Below are positions 46,913 to 55,868 of a stretch of 64,000 nucleotides of DNA, piece after piece. Both the position numbers and the translations under genes were made by a program. The notes beneath the pieces were generated by a model. That model worked only from the letters and a program-made list of their open reading frames with translations. It did no database searches and was not told the DNA's origin. Source of the stretch: Rubrivivax gelatinosus IL144 (lineage in GTDB: Bacteria > Pseudomonadota > Gammaproteobacteria > Burkholderiales > Burkholderiaceae_C); contig NC_017075.1 in NCBI RefSeq assembly GCF_000284255.1, positions 4,960,001 to 5,024,000 on the forward strand, in the 5' to 3' direction. How positions within the stretch are numbered: position 1 is the stretch's first letter; the number at the start of each line of letters is the position of its first letter.

Positions 46913-47839
46913 TCAGCCGCGCGCCGGCGGCCCGTACTGCCGGCCGGGCTTGGCCGCGCGCTCGTACAGCGGCATCACCTTGGGCAGCTTGGCCTGGATG
47001 TCGGCGATGCGCGTCGGCCCGGACGGGTGCGTCGACATGAACTCCGGCGGCGCGTTCTTGTTCGCCTCGATCATCTTCTGCCACAGCGAGACGCCGGCGC
47101 GCGGGTCGTAGCCCGAACGCGCGGCGAGGTCCATGCCGACGATGTCGGCCTCGGACTCGTCGTCGCGGCTGAACTTCAGCGTCAGCAGCTGGCTGCCCAT
47201 GTTGAGCAGCGTGTCGCCGGCCTGGCCCAGACCGAACAGCGCGCTGACCAGGCCGGCGCCGATGCGCGTGGCCGCCGTCTTGCCCATGCGCTCGCGGGCG
47301 TGTTCGCGCAGCGCGTGCGCGACCTCGTGGCCCATGATCGTCGCCACCTCGTCGTCGCTGAGCTGCAGCTCCTTCAGGATGCCGTAGTAGAAGGCGATCT
47401 TGCCGCCCGGCATGCAGAAGGCGTTGAGCTGCTTGCTGCCGATGAGGTTGATCTCCCACTTCCAGCCCGAGGCGCGCCGGTTCCAGGACGCGGTATAGGG
47501 GACGATGCGGTCGGCGATCGCACGCAGGCGCACCAGCTGCGGGTGGCCGTCGGGCGCCAGCGCCTTGGCGGCGCGGGCCTCGCGCAGCATCTGCTCGTAC
47601 TGCTGGGCGGCGGCTTTCTCGACGTCCTCGGCGGGCACGAGCTTGGTGAACTTGGACTCGCTGCCGACGTCGCCGCGCACGCCGTCCTGGGCGACCGCCG
47701 GCCCGGCCAGCGCCATGCCAGCGCCTGCGGCGAGCGCGCCGGTGAACAGGCGGCGGCCGTGCAGCGCGCAGCGGCAACCCATTGCGTGGAGCATCGGAGG
47801 CAGGTCGATCCGGGCGTCGGTGTCGAAGGTGTTCGGCAT
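46913..47839 (-). CDS. Periplasmic M48 metallopeptidase, LoiP/YggG-like
   Basis: A 308-residue zinc peptidase. The N-terminus (M-P-N-T-F ...) is followed by G-R-R-L-F-T-G-A-L-A-A-G-A-G-M, which looks like a Tat signal with its twin Arg, ending near P-A-V-A-Q. The M48 catalytic motif is I-M-G-H-E-V-A-H-A-L-R-E-H, and the third ligand Glu lies in D-E-S-E-A-D-I-V-G. Related enzymes clip misfolded envelope proteins. It is separate from and only distantly like the BepA-type enzyme at 14529-16154, having no TPR domain. The AmpG gene is 64 bp upstream on the same strand. Confidence 0.88.
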   Translation of the reverse strand: MPNTFDTDARIDLPPMLHAMGCRCALHGRRLFTGALAAGAGMALAGPAVAQDGVRGDVGSESKFTKLVPAEDVEKAAAQQYEQMLREARAAKALAPDGHPQLVRLRAIADRIVPYTASWNRRASGWKWEINLIGSKQLNAFCMPGGKIAFYYGILKELQLSDDEVATIMGHEVAHALREHARERMGKTAATRIGAGLVSALFGLGQAGDTLLNMGSQLLTLKFSRDDESEADIVGMDLAARSGYDPRAGVSLWQKMIEANKNAPPEFMSTHPSGPTRIADIQAKLPKVMPLYERAAKPGRQYGPPARG

Positions 47840-47903
47840 GAGGCTTGGGACCCGGCTCCCAGCGCCGGGGTTCCGCGTGCGGATTCTAGGAGCCGGACGT
47901 GGC

Positions 47904-49481
47904 TCAGTCGTCGGTGGCGCCGGCGGTGGCCGGGTCGACCTCGAGCGCCCGCACGCTGTCGCGCAGCCAGACCAGCATCACCAGCGCCGGCGCCGCCAGC
48001 ACCGTGCTCAGCACGAAGAAGCTGGGCCAGCCGATGCTTTCGGCCAGCACCCCGGCCAGCGGCCCGACCCAGACGCGGCCCACCGCGGCGAAGGCCGACA
48101 GCAGCGCGTACTGCGTCGCCGTGAAGCGCTGGTTGCACAGGCTCATCAGGAAGGCGACGAAGGCCGCCGTGCCCATGCCGCCGGAGATGTTCTCGAAGGC
48201 CACGACCATCAGCAGCCCGCCGTCGACCGGCGTCGGCTGCGCCAGGTGCACGAAACCCCAATCGAAAGCCGGGATCAGCAGCCCCGGCATCACGCCCTTG
48301 CCGTTGACCGCCAGCCACCAGAAGCCCAGGTTGCTGGCCATCTGCAGCGCGCCGAAGACCAGCAGCGCGCGCCACAGCCCCAGGCGCAGCATCAGCGCGC
48401 CGCCGACGACGGCGCCGGCGATCGTCAGCCACAGCCCGATCAGCTTGTTGACGACGCCGACCTCGGCCGAACCGAAGGCCATCGCCTTCAGCAGGAAGGG
48501 CGTCATCAGCGAGCCGGCGAAGGCGTCGCCCAGCTTGTAGAGCACGATGAACAGCAGGAAGGCCGCCGCGCCGCGCTGCGCGAAGTAGCTGCGCAGGCCG
48601 CCGAGCAGGGTCTCGAAACGCGCCGCGCGTGCCGCCCAGCCGGCCAAGGGCAGCGTGAAGACCAGGCCCATCATCAGCACGGCGAGTTCCAGCCAGCGCG
48701 TCTGCAGCGTCGGCGCCATCGAGCTCGCGGCAAGCAGGCCGCCGAACAGCGCCTGTGCCAGCACGGCGCCGAAGCGGTCGGTCAGGAACACGCCCACCGC
48801 GACCGCGGCAAGCACCGCGACGAAGCCGACGAGGTCGTTGCGGGCCAGCGTCGATTGCCGCGGTGCCGTCTTCAGCCGAGGCAGCGCCAGCGCCGACAGC
48901 ACGGCCAGCACCGCCATCAGCCCGGCCATGAAGCGGTAGACCTCGGGCCAGGTCCAGCCGCCGCCCTGGCCGGGGTCGGTCCAGATCAGCGCGATGCCAC
49001 CCGACAGGATCATCGCCAGCCGGTAGCCCATCACGTTCAGCGAGGCGCCGAGACCGCGCTCGCGGTGTTCGAGCAGGTCGGTGCGGTAGGCGTCGATGAC
49101 GACGTCCTGCGAGGCCGAGACGAAAGCCACCAGCACCGCCAGCAGCGCGAAGGCGCGGATCGACGCCGAAGGCGAGGTCGTCGACAGCAGGAAGAGCACG
49201 CCGGCCAGACCGAGCTGCGTGAGCACCAGCCAGCCCCGCCGTCGGCCGAGCACCGGCAGCTCGAAGCGGTCCATCAGCGGCGCCCAGAGGAACTTGAAGG
49301 TGTAGGGCAGGCCGACGAGGCTCAGAAAGCCGATCGTCGCGATGTCGATGCCGTCGGTCGTCAGCCAGGCCTGCATGGCCTGGCCGGTGAGGGCCAGCGG
49401 CAGGCCCGAAGCGAAACCGAGCAGGGTGACGACGGCGAGGCGGTGCAGCGCGGTGGCGCGCTGCGCCAGCGAAGAAGGCAT
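47904..49481 (-). CDS. AmpG-type muropeptide permease (MFS)
   Basis: A 525-residue inner-membrane protein with about 14 helices of the AmpG branch of the major facilitator superfamily. Characteristic are L-G-F-A-S-G-L-P-L-A-L, the W-A-P-L-M-D-R loop, A-S-Q-D-V-V-I-D-A-Y-R in helix 4, and the second-half G-D-A-F-A-G-S-L-M-T-P-F-L-L. AmpG imports anhydro-muropeptides for peptidoglycan recycling and thereby influences beta-lactamase induction; no ampC/ampR lies in the window. It is divergent from trxC across 66 bp. Confidence 0.9.
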   Translation of the reverse strand: MPSSLAQRATALHRLAVVTLLGFASGLPLALTGQAMQAWLTTDGIDIATIGFLSLVGLPYTFKFLWAPLMDRFELPVLGRRRGWLVLTQLGLAGVLFLLSTTSPSASIRAFALLAVLVAFVSASQDVVIDAYRTDLLEHRERGLGASLNVMGYRLAMILSGGIALIWTDPGQGGGWTWPEVYRFMAGLMAVLAVLSALALPRLKTAPRQSTLARNDLVGFVAVLAAVAVGVFLTDRFGAVLAQALFGGLLAASSMAPTLQTRWLELAVLMMGLVFTLPLAGWAARAARFETLLGGLRSYFAQRGAAAFLLFIVLYKLGDAFAGSLMTPFLLKAMAFGSAEVGVVNKLIGLWLTIAGAVVGGALMLRLGLWRALLVFGALQMASNLGFWWLAVNGKGVMPGLLIPAFDWGFVHLAQPTPVDGGLLMVVAFENISGGMGTAAFVAFLMSLCNQRFTATQYALLSAFAAVGRVWVGPLAGVLAESIGWPSFFVLSTVLAAPALVMLVWLRDSVRALEVDPATAGATDD

Positions 49482-49547
49482 CGGCGGATTCTAGGAGGCG
49501 GCCAGGCGGGCCTTGTCGCGGCGGCAGGCCGCCCTCAGATCGGAAGC

Positions 49548-49982
49548 ATGGACCATCCGCTGCACCTGCGTTGCCCGCATTGCGAGGCGATGAACCGTCT
49601 GCCCGCCGCCCGGCTGGGCGAAGCGCCCAACTGCGGCCGCTGCGGCCAGCCGCTTCTCGACGGCCGCCCGGTCGAACTGGGCGACGCCGACTTCGATGCC
49701 GCCGTCGGCGCCCACCCGCTGCCGGTGCTGGTGGACTTCTGGGCTCCGTGGTGCGGCCCGTGCCGCGCGATGGCGCCGGCCTTCGAGCAGGCCGGCCGTG
49801 CGCTGGCCGGGCGCGCGCTGCTGGTCAAGGTCAACAGCGACGACAACCCGCAGCTCGCGGCGCGCTTCGGCATCCGCAGCATCCCGACGCTGGTGCGGCT
49901 GGAACGCGGCGAGGAAACCGACCGCCACAGCGGCGCGATCCCGGCGCAATCGATCCAGCAGTTCGCGCGCGCGGCCGGCTGA
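49548..49982 (+). CDS. trxC: Thioredoxin TrxC (thioredoxin 2)
   Basis: A 144-residue thioredoxin with an N-terminal zinc-ribbon extension: C-P-H-C at residues 9-12 and C-G-R-C at about 29-32, typical of TrxC. The thioredoxin domain has the active site W-A-P-W-C-G-P-C-R and the cis-Pro in S-I-P-T-L. TrxC reduces cytosolic disulfides and is often linked to oxidative stress. GGAAG lies just upstream of the ATG. It converges with the FeeM-like gene with 10 bp between the stops. Confidence 0.95.
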   Translation: MDHPLHLRCPHCEAMNRLPAARLGEAPNCGRCGQPLLDGRPVELGDADFDAAVGAHPLPVLVDFWAPWCGPCRAMAPAFEQAGRALAGRALLVKVNSDDNPQLAARFGIRSIPTLVRLERGEETDRHSGAIPAQSIQQFARAAG

Positions 49983-49992
49983 GGCCGCGGCT

Positions 49993-50766
49993 TCAGTTGA
50001 TGCTCGGCGAGGCCGGCGTCTGGGCGGTCATCAGACGGGCGATGATGCCCGTCTCCTCGCGCGGCGAGAACGCGTAGGGGTAGAGCGAGCGCTCGTCGGC
50101 GTCGAGGTCGTTGCGGCCGCCGAAAGCCTCGATCTGCTCGCGGATGTAGGCGAAGTCGATCGTCAGCAGCACCGCCGGTGCGTTGACGAAACGGTTCAGG
50201 CGCTCCTCGCCGATGATGCGCGCGCCGAGCATGCGCTCGTAGTAGCGCACGTGGCGCGGGTTCACTTCCATCACCAGCGCGTCGTAGCCGCGCAGGCGGT
50301 GGGCGACGATGTAGGCGACGTGGAACAGCGCCGCGAGCACACGCTTGCTGCCGGACATCGGGTCGATCGCCAGCTTGGTGAACTCGCAGACGCGGCGGTT
50401 CTGGCGCCGCAGCGCCTCCATCTCGGCGGGGAAAGCGTCTTCGGCGCTCAGGCCTTCGGCACTGTCGAGCGCGACGGTGATCGTGCCGATGGTGTCGTCG
50501 TTCTCGGTGGCCGAGAGCGTGATGCGGTTGGTGGTCTGGTCGCTCGGCAGCGAAACGGCGTGGTAGCCGCGCCAGGCGTAGCGGTCCTTCAGCAGCGAGT
50601 TCGCGTGCTGACGGCATACGTAGGAATCGGCGGAGCGGATGCGGAACACACGCTCGGGGACATCGGCGGAGGGCGCGCGGGCAGGCAAAGCGCGCCCGTC
50701 CGACACCGGGCGCCGCACGGTGCGCTGACCGCCGATCGGCGCCACGATGATCGTGTCAGTCGTCAT
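49993..50766 (-). CDS. FeeM-like N-acyl amino acid synthase (GNAT fold)
   Basis: A 257-residue soluble enzyme that I place in the FeeM-type branch of GNAT acyltransferases, which form N-acyl amino acids from acyl-ACP. Telling segments are I-G-T-I-T-V-A-L-D-S (beta strand), F-P-A-E-M-E-A-L-R-R-Q-N-R-R-V-C-E-F-T-K-L as the hallmark, then S-K-R-V-L-A-A-L-F-H-V-A-Y and V-M-E-V-N-P-R-H-V-R-Y-Y-E-R-M-L-G. These resemble autoinducer-synthase-like proteins. The N-terminal 45 residues look flexible. No acyl carrier protein or N-acyltransferase cluster is next to it, so the product is unknown. ATG 50766; a palindrome lies 90-110 bp upstream. Confidence 0.75.
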   Translation of the reverse strand: MTTDTIIVAPIGGQRTVRRPVSDGRALPARAPSADVPERVFRIRSADSYVCRQHANSLLKDRYAWRGYHAVSLPSDQTTNRITLSATENDDTIGTITVALDSAEGLSAEDAFPAEMEALRRQNRRVCEFTKLAIDPMSGSKRVLAALFHVAYIVAHRLRGYDALVMEVNPRHVRYYERMLGARIIGEERLNRFVNAPAVLLTIDFAYIREQIEAFGGRNDLDADERSLYPYAFSPREETGIIARLMTAQTPASPSIN

Positions 50767-50855
50767 TACTGGTCTCTTTGGTACCCAACGAGCGGCCGAG
50801 TCTGCCCAAGCGACCACGGCGCAACTGTGAGAAAGGATTACCAGTCTGCCCGAGG

Positions 50856-50875
50856 ATCGTGAGATCGCTCACGAT
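50856..50875. promoter_or_regulatory. Inverted repeat ATCGTGAG-ATCG-CTCACGAT upstream of the FeeM-like gene
   Basis: Perfect 8-bp arms with a 4-bp spacer, centred about 100 bp before the FeeM-like start. This size and spacing suit a dimeric transcription factor. The regulator is not identified, although a LuxR-type regulator gene lies about 4 kb away. Confidence 0.5.
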
Positions 50876-50944
50876 TGCGCCACCAAGTTGTAACGGCCAG
50901 TTTACGGCGCACGATTTGTGGCGTATTGCGAAACACTCGGCGTC

Positions 50945-50988
50945 GCGCCGCCGCTGCGTCGTGTAACCGATCATTTCAACGGCGGCGC
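50945..50988 (-). other. Inverted repeat after the first solute-binding gene, weak terminator candidate
   Basis: GCGCCGCCG (50945-50953) and CGGCGGCGC (50980-50988) can form a 9-bp stem with a 26-base loop just after the stop at 50997 on the minus strand. No T tract follows immediately, so termination is uncertain. Confidence 0.35.
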
Positions 50989-50996
50989 GTCCGAGC

Positions 50997-52832
50997 TCAG
51001 TCGACCTTGATGCCAGCCTTGGCGCGCATCGCCGGGTCGACGTCGACGAGGTGCCACCACTCTTGCCAGAACAGCGGCCGGCGGAAGCCCGTGACCCAGG
51101 GCTGCCACATGTCGGTGCTGATGCGGTGCACCAGCGGCTTGTACGGCATGTAGGCGATCGACAGGATCTTGGCCTGGCGGAACAGCTCGTCGCGCTCCGG
51201 GCCGTCGGGCAGCACCAACAGGCGGTCGTAGATCGCGTCGAAGGCCGGCAGCTTGAAGCGCGCCAGGTTCTGCGAGCCCGACTGCGGCCCGTGCAGGCGG
51301 GCCAGCGCACTCTGGCCGTCGGGCACGTCGGCCGACGAGCCCAGCATCCAGATCTGCAGCTTGCCGGCGCGCGCCAGCTTCAGCTGCTCGGGCCACTGCC
51401 CGGTCTGGAAAGTCGTTCGGATGCCGATCGCCTCGAGGTTCTTGCGCCAGAGTTCGTCGAACTGGCGGTTGATCTGCGACGGTTGCGTCGCGTAGACCAG
51501 CACCAGCGGTTTGCCATCGGGCAGCTCGCGCCAGCCGTCGCCGTCGCGGTCGACGTAGCCGTACATGTCAAGCAACGCACGGGCGCGCGCCGGGTCGTAG
51601 TCGCCGGCCTCGCTCTTGAAGTTCGGGTCGTAGCCGCTGGTGTTCGGCGCGATCTGAGACTGCGCCGGGATCGCCTGGCCCTTGCGGATGACGCGGATCT
51701 CGCGTTCGGTGTCCATCGACAGGGAGATCGCGCGGCGCAGCGCCACCTTCTCGGGCGTGTAGCCGCCGACGACCGGATCTTCCATGTTGAAGTAGGCGAT
51801 CGCGATGTCGGCGTTGACCTGGCGCGCCGCCTGGATGCCCTTGCGTGCGAGGTTGGGCGCGACGTGGCCGTTGGGCATCGCGACGTTGATGAACGAGCCC
51901 GGCATCGAACCGTACTGCCCGGCCAGCATGTCGATCTGCCCGTTGAGGAAAGCCAGCCAGCGCGGCTGCTCCTCCTCGATGATCGAGATGCGCACCTCGT
52001 CAACCATCGGGATGCGCCGGCCCTTCAGACGCGCCAGGATGGCCTGGCCTTCCGCATCGTCGGCCGCCGGCTCGGCGTCGTAGTGCATCTCGCGGAAGTC
52101 GGGGCTTCGCTCCAGCACGATCAGCGAGCTGCGCCGCCACTGCTTGAGCCGGAACGGGCCGGTGCCGACCGGATGCTCGGCGATCTTGTCGCCGTAGAAC
52201 TCGACGACCTCGCGCGCCATCGCACCCAGCAGGTCGGACGCGGTCAGGTTCTCGATGAAACGCGGCGAGGGATCGCGCAGCGTGAAGCGGATCGTGTAGC
52301 GATCCAGCGCGCGCAGGCCCGGGATCACGTGGTCGTAGTCGAAGCGTTTCTTCTGCGCGACGACCTCGCGCCGGTAGTCGGCCAGGCCTTCGATCTTGAA
52401 GGTCTCGACGCCACCCCAGACCTGGCTGCGATTGGCCGGATCGGCGATTCGCTGGAAGGCGTAGACGTAGTCCTGGGCGACGAGCTCGCGCTTCTTGCCC
52501 TTGAACGCCGGGTCGTCGGCGAAGTAGATGCCGGGCTGCAGCTTGACGGTCCAGACCCTGTAGTCCGGCGACACCTCGGGCATGCCGGCGGCCGTCAGCG
52601 GCCGGATCTTCACCGGCCGCGCGAGGTGGTCGTAGCGGTACAGCGCCTCGAAGATGTGCGGCGTGACGGTGCGCGAATAGAGGTCGCTGAGCTGCGCCGG
52701 ATCGAAACCCGTCTCGGCCGTCGTGAACGCGACGCGCAGGATCTTGCGGCCGCCGTCAGCCGCGGGTTCGGCGGCGTGCACGGCGGTGGTGCAGGCCAGC
52801 AGCACGCCGGCCAGGAAGGAATAGAACTTCAT
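50997..52832 (-). CDS. Oligopeptide ABC transporter solute-binding protein (paralogue 1)
   Basis: A 611-residue periplasmic binding protein of the SBP_bac_5 (OppA/DppA) type. It has a signal peptide ending near T-A-V-H-A-A, the family segment L-Q-P-G-I-Y-F-A-D-D-P-A-F, E-H-P-V-G-T-G-P-F-R-L, and P-V-V-G-G-Y-T-P-E-K-V-A-L-R-R-A. It closely parallels the gene upstream of it, and both start with the unusual E-T-G-F-D-P-A near the mature N-terminus. It is 13 bp after paralogue 2 on the minus strand, divergent from the permease operon. Confidence 0.92.
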   Translation of the reverse strand: MKFYSFLAGVLLACTTAVHAAEPAADGGRKILRVAFTTAETGFDPAQLSDLYSRTVTPHIFEALYRYDHLARPVKIRPLTAAGMPEVSPDYRVWTVKLQPGIYFADDPAFKGKKRELVAQDYVYAFQRIADPANRSQVWGGVETFKIEGLADYRREVVAQKKRFDYDHVIPGLRALDRYTIRFTLRDPSPRFIENLTASDLLGAMAREVVEFYGDKIAEHPVGTGPFRLKQWRRSSLIVLERSPDFREMHYDAEPAADDAEGQAILARLKGRRIPMVDEVRISIIEEEQPRWLAFLNGQIDMLAGQYGSMPGSFINVAMPNGHVAPNLARKGIQAARQVNADIAIAYFNMEDPVVGGYTPEKVALRRAISLSMDTEREIRVIRKGQAIPAQSQIAPNTSGYDPNFKSEAGDYDPARARALLDMYGYVDRDGDGWRELPDGKPLVLVYATQPSQINRQFDELWRKNLEAIGIRTTFQTGQWPEQLKLARAGKLQIWMLGSSADVPDGQSALARLHGPQSGSQNLARFKLPAFDAIYDRLLVLPDGPERDELFRQAKILSIAYMPYKPLVHRISTDMWQPWVTGFRRPLFWQEWWHLVDVDPAMRAKAGIKVD

Positions 52833-52845
52833 CGTCTTGGGTCGG

Positions 52846-54663
52846 TCAGGAACCGCGGCGCGCCTGCGCCTCGGGGTCGAGGTCCACGTATTTCCAGAAC
52901 TCGCGCACGAAGATGTTGCGGCTGTAGCCCAGCACCCAGGGATAGGCGAGGTCGGTCCAGATGCGGTGCACGGTCGGCTTGTAGGGAGCGTAGGCGACGA
53001 GCAGCTTCTTGGCCGCGTCCATCGCTTCGCGGCGCTCGGGCCCGTCGGGCAGGCGCGCCTGCTTCTCGTACAGCGCGTTGTAGGCCGGCAGGTCGAAGCG
53101 CGGGTGGTTGGACTGGCCCTTGTTCGGCCCGTAGCCCAGCGCCAGGAAGGTGTCGCCGTCGGGCAGCTCGGCGCTCCAGGCGACGCCCCACATCATCAGC
53201 TTGCCGGCACGCGAGGCCTTCAGCTGCTCGGGCCACTTGGCGGGCTTGAACACGATGCGGATGCCGATCGCGTCCATGCTCTTCTTCCACAGCTCGTTGA
53301 GCTTGCGGCTGAGCTGGTCGGGCTGCGTCGCGTACTCCAGCACCAGCGGGCTGCCGTCGGGCTGTTCGCGCCAGCCGTCGCCGTCGCGGTCGACGTAGCC
53401 GAACATGTCCAGCAGCGCGTTGGCGCGCGCCGGGTCGTACTCGCTGCTCTCGCTCTTGAAGGCCGGGTCGTAGCCCTGGACTTCGGGGCCGACCATCGAC
53501 TGCGCCGGGATGCCCTGGCCGCCACGCACCAGCCGGATCTCGCGCTCGACATCGACCGCCAGCGCGATCGCGCGGCGCAGCGCCACCTTGTCCGGCGTGT
53601 AGCCGCCGACGACCGGGTTCTCCATCGCGAAGTAGGTGTAGGAGACGTCGGCCTTGGCGTAGCGCAGCATCAGCACGCCACGCTTGGCGAGGTTGGGTGC
53701 CAGCTCGTTGTTCGGGAAGGCGACGTTGGCGAACTCCGCCGGCACCTGCTCGGCGACGTCCTGCTCGACGTTCAGGAAGGACAGCCAGCGAGGCTGCGGC
53801 TCCTCGATGATCGAGATCTTCACGCGGTCGACCAGCGGCAGGCGCCGGCCCTTGAACTCGCGCGCAATGGCCTGGAGCCGGGCGTCGCCTTCGGGCGCCT
53901 GCTCGTCGTAGAGCACCGTGCGGTAGCCCGGGTTGCGGTCGAGCTCGATGCTCGAGCTGCGCTTCCAGGCGCCGAGCTTGAACGGCCCGGTGCCCACCGG
54001 GTGATCGCCGACGCGGTCGCCGTAGAACTCGACGACCTCGCGCGCCACCGCACCGGTGAGCGAGGCCTCGGCGAAGTTGTAGACGAAGCGCGGTGCCGGC
54101 TCGGCCAGCTTGACCTGGAAGGTGTAGCGGTCCAGCGCACGCAGGCCCTCGACCGGCGTGTCGTAGTCGAAGGGCTTGCGCTCCTTGAGCGCCCGGGCGC
54201 GCAGTTCCGACAGGCCGAGGATCTTGTTGCTCTCCAGCCGGTACAGCCGGCCGGCACGCCAGCGCGGGTCGTAGAAGCGCTTGATCGAATAGACGTAGTC
54301 CTCGGCGACCAGCTCGCGCTTCTTGCCCTTGAACGCCGGGTCGTCAGCGAAGTAGATGCCGGGCTTGATGCGGAAGGTGAAGGTTCGGTAGTCGGCCGAG
54401 ACCTCGGGCATCGCCGCCGCGGTGTTCGGGCGCAGGCGCACCGGGCGCTCGAGGAAGGCGAACTCCAGCGGCGCCTCGAGGATGCCGGAGACGACGGTGA
54501 TCGAATACAGGTCGCTGATCACCGCCGGGTCGAAGCCGGTCTCGGCGATCGGAAACGCGTAGCGCAGCGTCTTCGGCGCCGTGCTGGCGGTCTGCGCGGC
54601 TCCGGAGAGGGCCGTCGCGAGCAGGCAGACGGCCAGCGCAGCGGACCGGACCAGGCGTTTCAT
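52846..54663 (-). CDS. Oligopeptide ABC transporter solute-binding protein (paralogue 2)
   Basis: A 605-residue paralogue of the preceding protein with the same domain order: signal peptide (M-K-R-L-V-R ... G-A-A-Q), F-A-D-D-P-A-F-K-G-K-K-R-E-L, D-H-P-V-G-T-G-P-F-K-L, and P-V-V-G-G-Y-T-P-D-K-V-A-L-R-R-A. The two differ throughout in the C-terminal ligand-facing lobe, so they may present different peptides to the same membrane complex. ATG 54663 lies about 260 bp from the permease gene on the other strand; that gap holds both promoters. Confidence 0.92.
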   Translation of the reverse strand: MKRLVRSAALAVCLLATALSGAAQTASTAPKTLRYAFPIAETGFDPAVISDLYSITVVSGILEAPLEFAFLERPVRLRPNTAAAMPEVSADYRTFTFRIKPGIYFADDPAFKGKKRELVAEDYVYSIKRFYDPRWRAGRLYRLESNKILGLSELRARALKERKPFDYDTPVEGLRALDRYTFQVKLAEPAPRFVYNFAEASLTGAVAREVVEFYGDRVGDHPVGTGPFKLGAWKRSSSIELDRNPGYRTVLYDEQAPEGDARLQAIAREFKGRRLPLVDRVKISIIEEPQPRWLSFLNVEQDVAEQVPAEFANVAFPNNELAPNLAKRGVLMLRYAKADVSYTYFAMENPVVGGYTPDKVALRRAIALAVDVEREIRLVRGGQGIPAQSMVGPEVQGYDPAFKSESSEYDPARANALLDMFGYVDRDGDGWREQPDGSPLVLEYATQPDQLSRKLNELWKKSMDAIGIRIVFKPAKWPEQLKASRAGKLMMWGVAWSAELPDGDTFLALGYGPNKGQSNHPRFDLPAYNALYEKQARLPDGPERREAMDAAKKLLVAYAPYKPTVHRIWTDLAYPWVLGYSRNIFVREFWKYVDLDPEAQARRGS

Positions 54664-54856
54664 CGGGCGAAGGTTTGGTTACGAAAGCGGCGGAGTCTAC
54701 GGTGCACGGCAGGCCCGCGGGGCGCCGCCACCCCGCGCCGCGGCGGGGATCCGGGCGGCTCGCAAGCTCCGTGCCCCGACAAGGGCTGGCGCGCCTCCTG
54801 CTTGTCCCGTGACGTCGCGGGGACATGACCCGGCGGTCGCGCCAGCGCGACGCCCC

Positions 54857-54908
54857 TACACTCGCGCATCCTGTAACACGGGCCGCGGCACGAGCGCGGC
54901 CCGCTTTT
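54857..54908 (+). promoter_or_regulatory. TACACT -10 box and terminator-like hairpin in the leader of the peptide permease operon
   Basis: TACACT (54857-54862) would place the start near 54868. GGGCCGCG (54880-54887) pairs with CGCGGCCC (54895-54902) around a 7-base loop, followed by GC-TTTT-CG, the form of a rho-independent terminator, 14 bases before the permease ATG. It could be an attenuator, or the end of an unseen upstream transcript. No good Shine-Dalgarno precedes the ATG. Confidence 0.5.
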
Positions 54909-54921
54909 CGTCGATTCGCAG

Positions 54922-55860
54922 ATGGCGGCTTACCTGATACGACGCCTGTGGCAAATGATCCCGACGCTTGCCGGGGTGGTGCTGCTGGTGTTCCTGCTGT
55001 TCAAGTTCTTCGGCGGCGACCCTGCCGAAATCATGGGCGGGCTCAACGCGACCCCCGAGCAGATCGCGGCGATCCGCCAGGAGCTGGGCCTCGACCAGCC
55101 CTGGTCGATGCAGCTGTGGATCTTCGTGAAGTCGATCCTCACCTTCGACTGGGGCCACAGCTGGGCGACCAACGAGCCGGTGTCCAGCCTGTTCGCCAGC
55201 CGCCTGCCGGCGACGCTGACGGTGATGGTGCCGATCCTGATCCTCGACACGCTGCTGGCGCTGCCGATCGCGATGTGGGTGGCCTACCGCCGCGGCTCGC
55301 TGACCGACCGCACGATCATGGTCGTCACGACCATCGCGCTGTCGATCAGCTTCCTGGTCTACGTCATCGTCGGCCAGTACTTCTTCGGTTTCCGCCTGGG
55401 CTGGTTCCCGGTGCAGGGCTGGAGCGACTCGACGCTGAACAACCTGCTGACCTACGCGCCGCTGCCGGTGCTGCTGGCGGTGGCCGTCGGCATCGCGCCG
55501 CAGACCCGGCTGTACCGCAGCTTCCTGCTCGACGAGCTCGGCCAGGACTACGTGCGCACCGCACGCGCCAAGGGCATGGGCGAAGGCACGGTGCTGTTCA
55601 AGCACGTGCTGCGCAACGCGATGATCCCGATCCTGACGAACATCGGCCTGGCCCTGCCCAGCATCTTCGTCGGCTCCTTCCTGATCGAGGTCTTCTTCTC
55701 GATCCCCGGCCTGGGCCGCGAGGTCCTGCTGGCCGTCAACCGCAGCGACTACCCGGTGATCCAGGCGGTCACCGTGTACCTGGCCGTGCTGACGATGCTG
55801 ATCAACCTGCTGACCGACCTGATGTTCAAGGTCGTCGACCCGCGCGTGGTGCTGAAGTGA
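54922..55860 (+). CDS. Peptide ABC transporter permease, DppB/OppB-like
   Basis: A 312-residue inner-membrane permease with six helices. It starts M-A-A-Y-L-I-R-R-L-W-Q-M-I-P-T, typical of OppB, has the long periplasmic loop after helix 1 and the EAA coupling motif V-R-T-A-R-A-K-G-M-G-E-G in the C-terminal half. It forms the heterodimeric channel with the next gene and imports peptides delivered by the two binding proteins encoded divergently. The next gene starts essentially at its stop. Confidence 0.95.
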   Translation: MAAYLIRRLWQMIPTLAGVVLLVFLLFKFFGGDPAEIMGGLNATPEQIAAIRQELGLDQPWSMQLWIFVKSILTFDWGHSWATNEPVSSLFASRLPATLTVMVPILILDTLLALPIAMWVAYRRGSLTDRTIMVVTTIALSISFLVYVIVGQYFFGFRLGWFPVQGWSDSTLNNLLTYAPLPVLLAVAVGIAPQTRLYRSFLLDELGQDYVRTARAKGMGEGTVLFKHVLRNAMIPILTNIGLALPSIFVGSFLIEVFFSIPGLGREVLLAVNRSDYPVIQAVTVYLAVLTMLINLLTDLMFKVVDPRVVLK

Positions 55861-55868
55861 GTGCCGTC

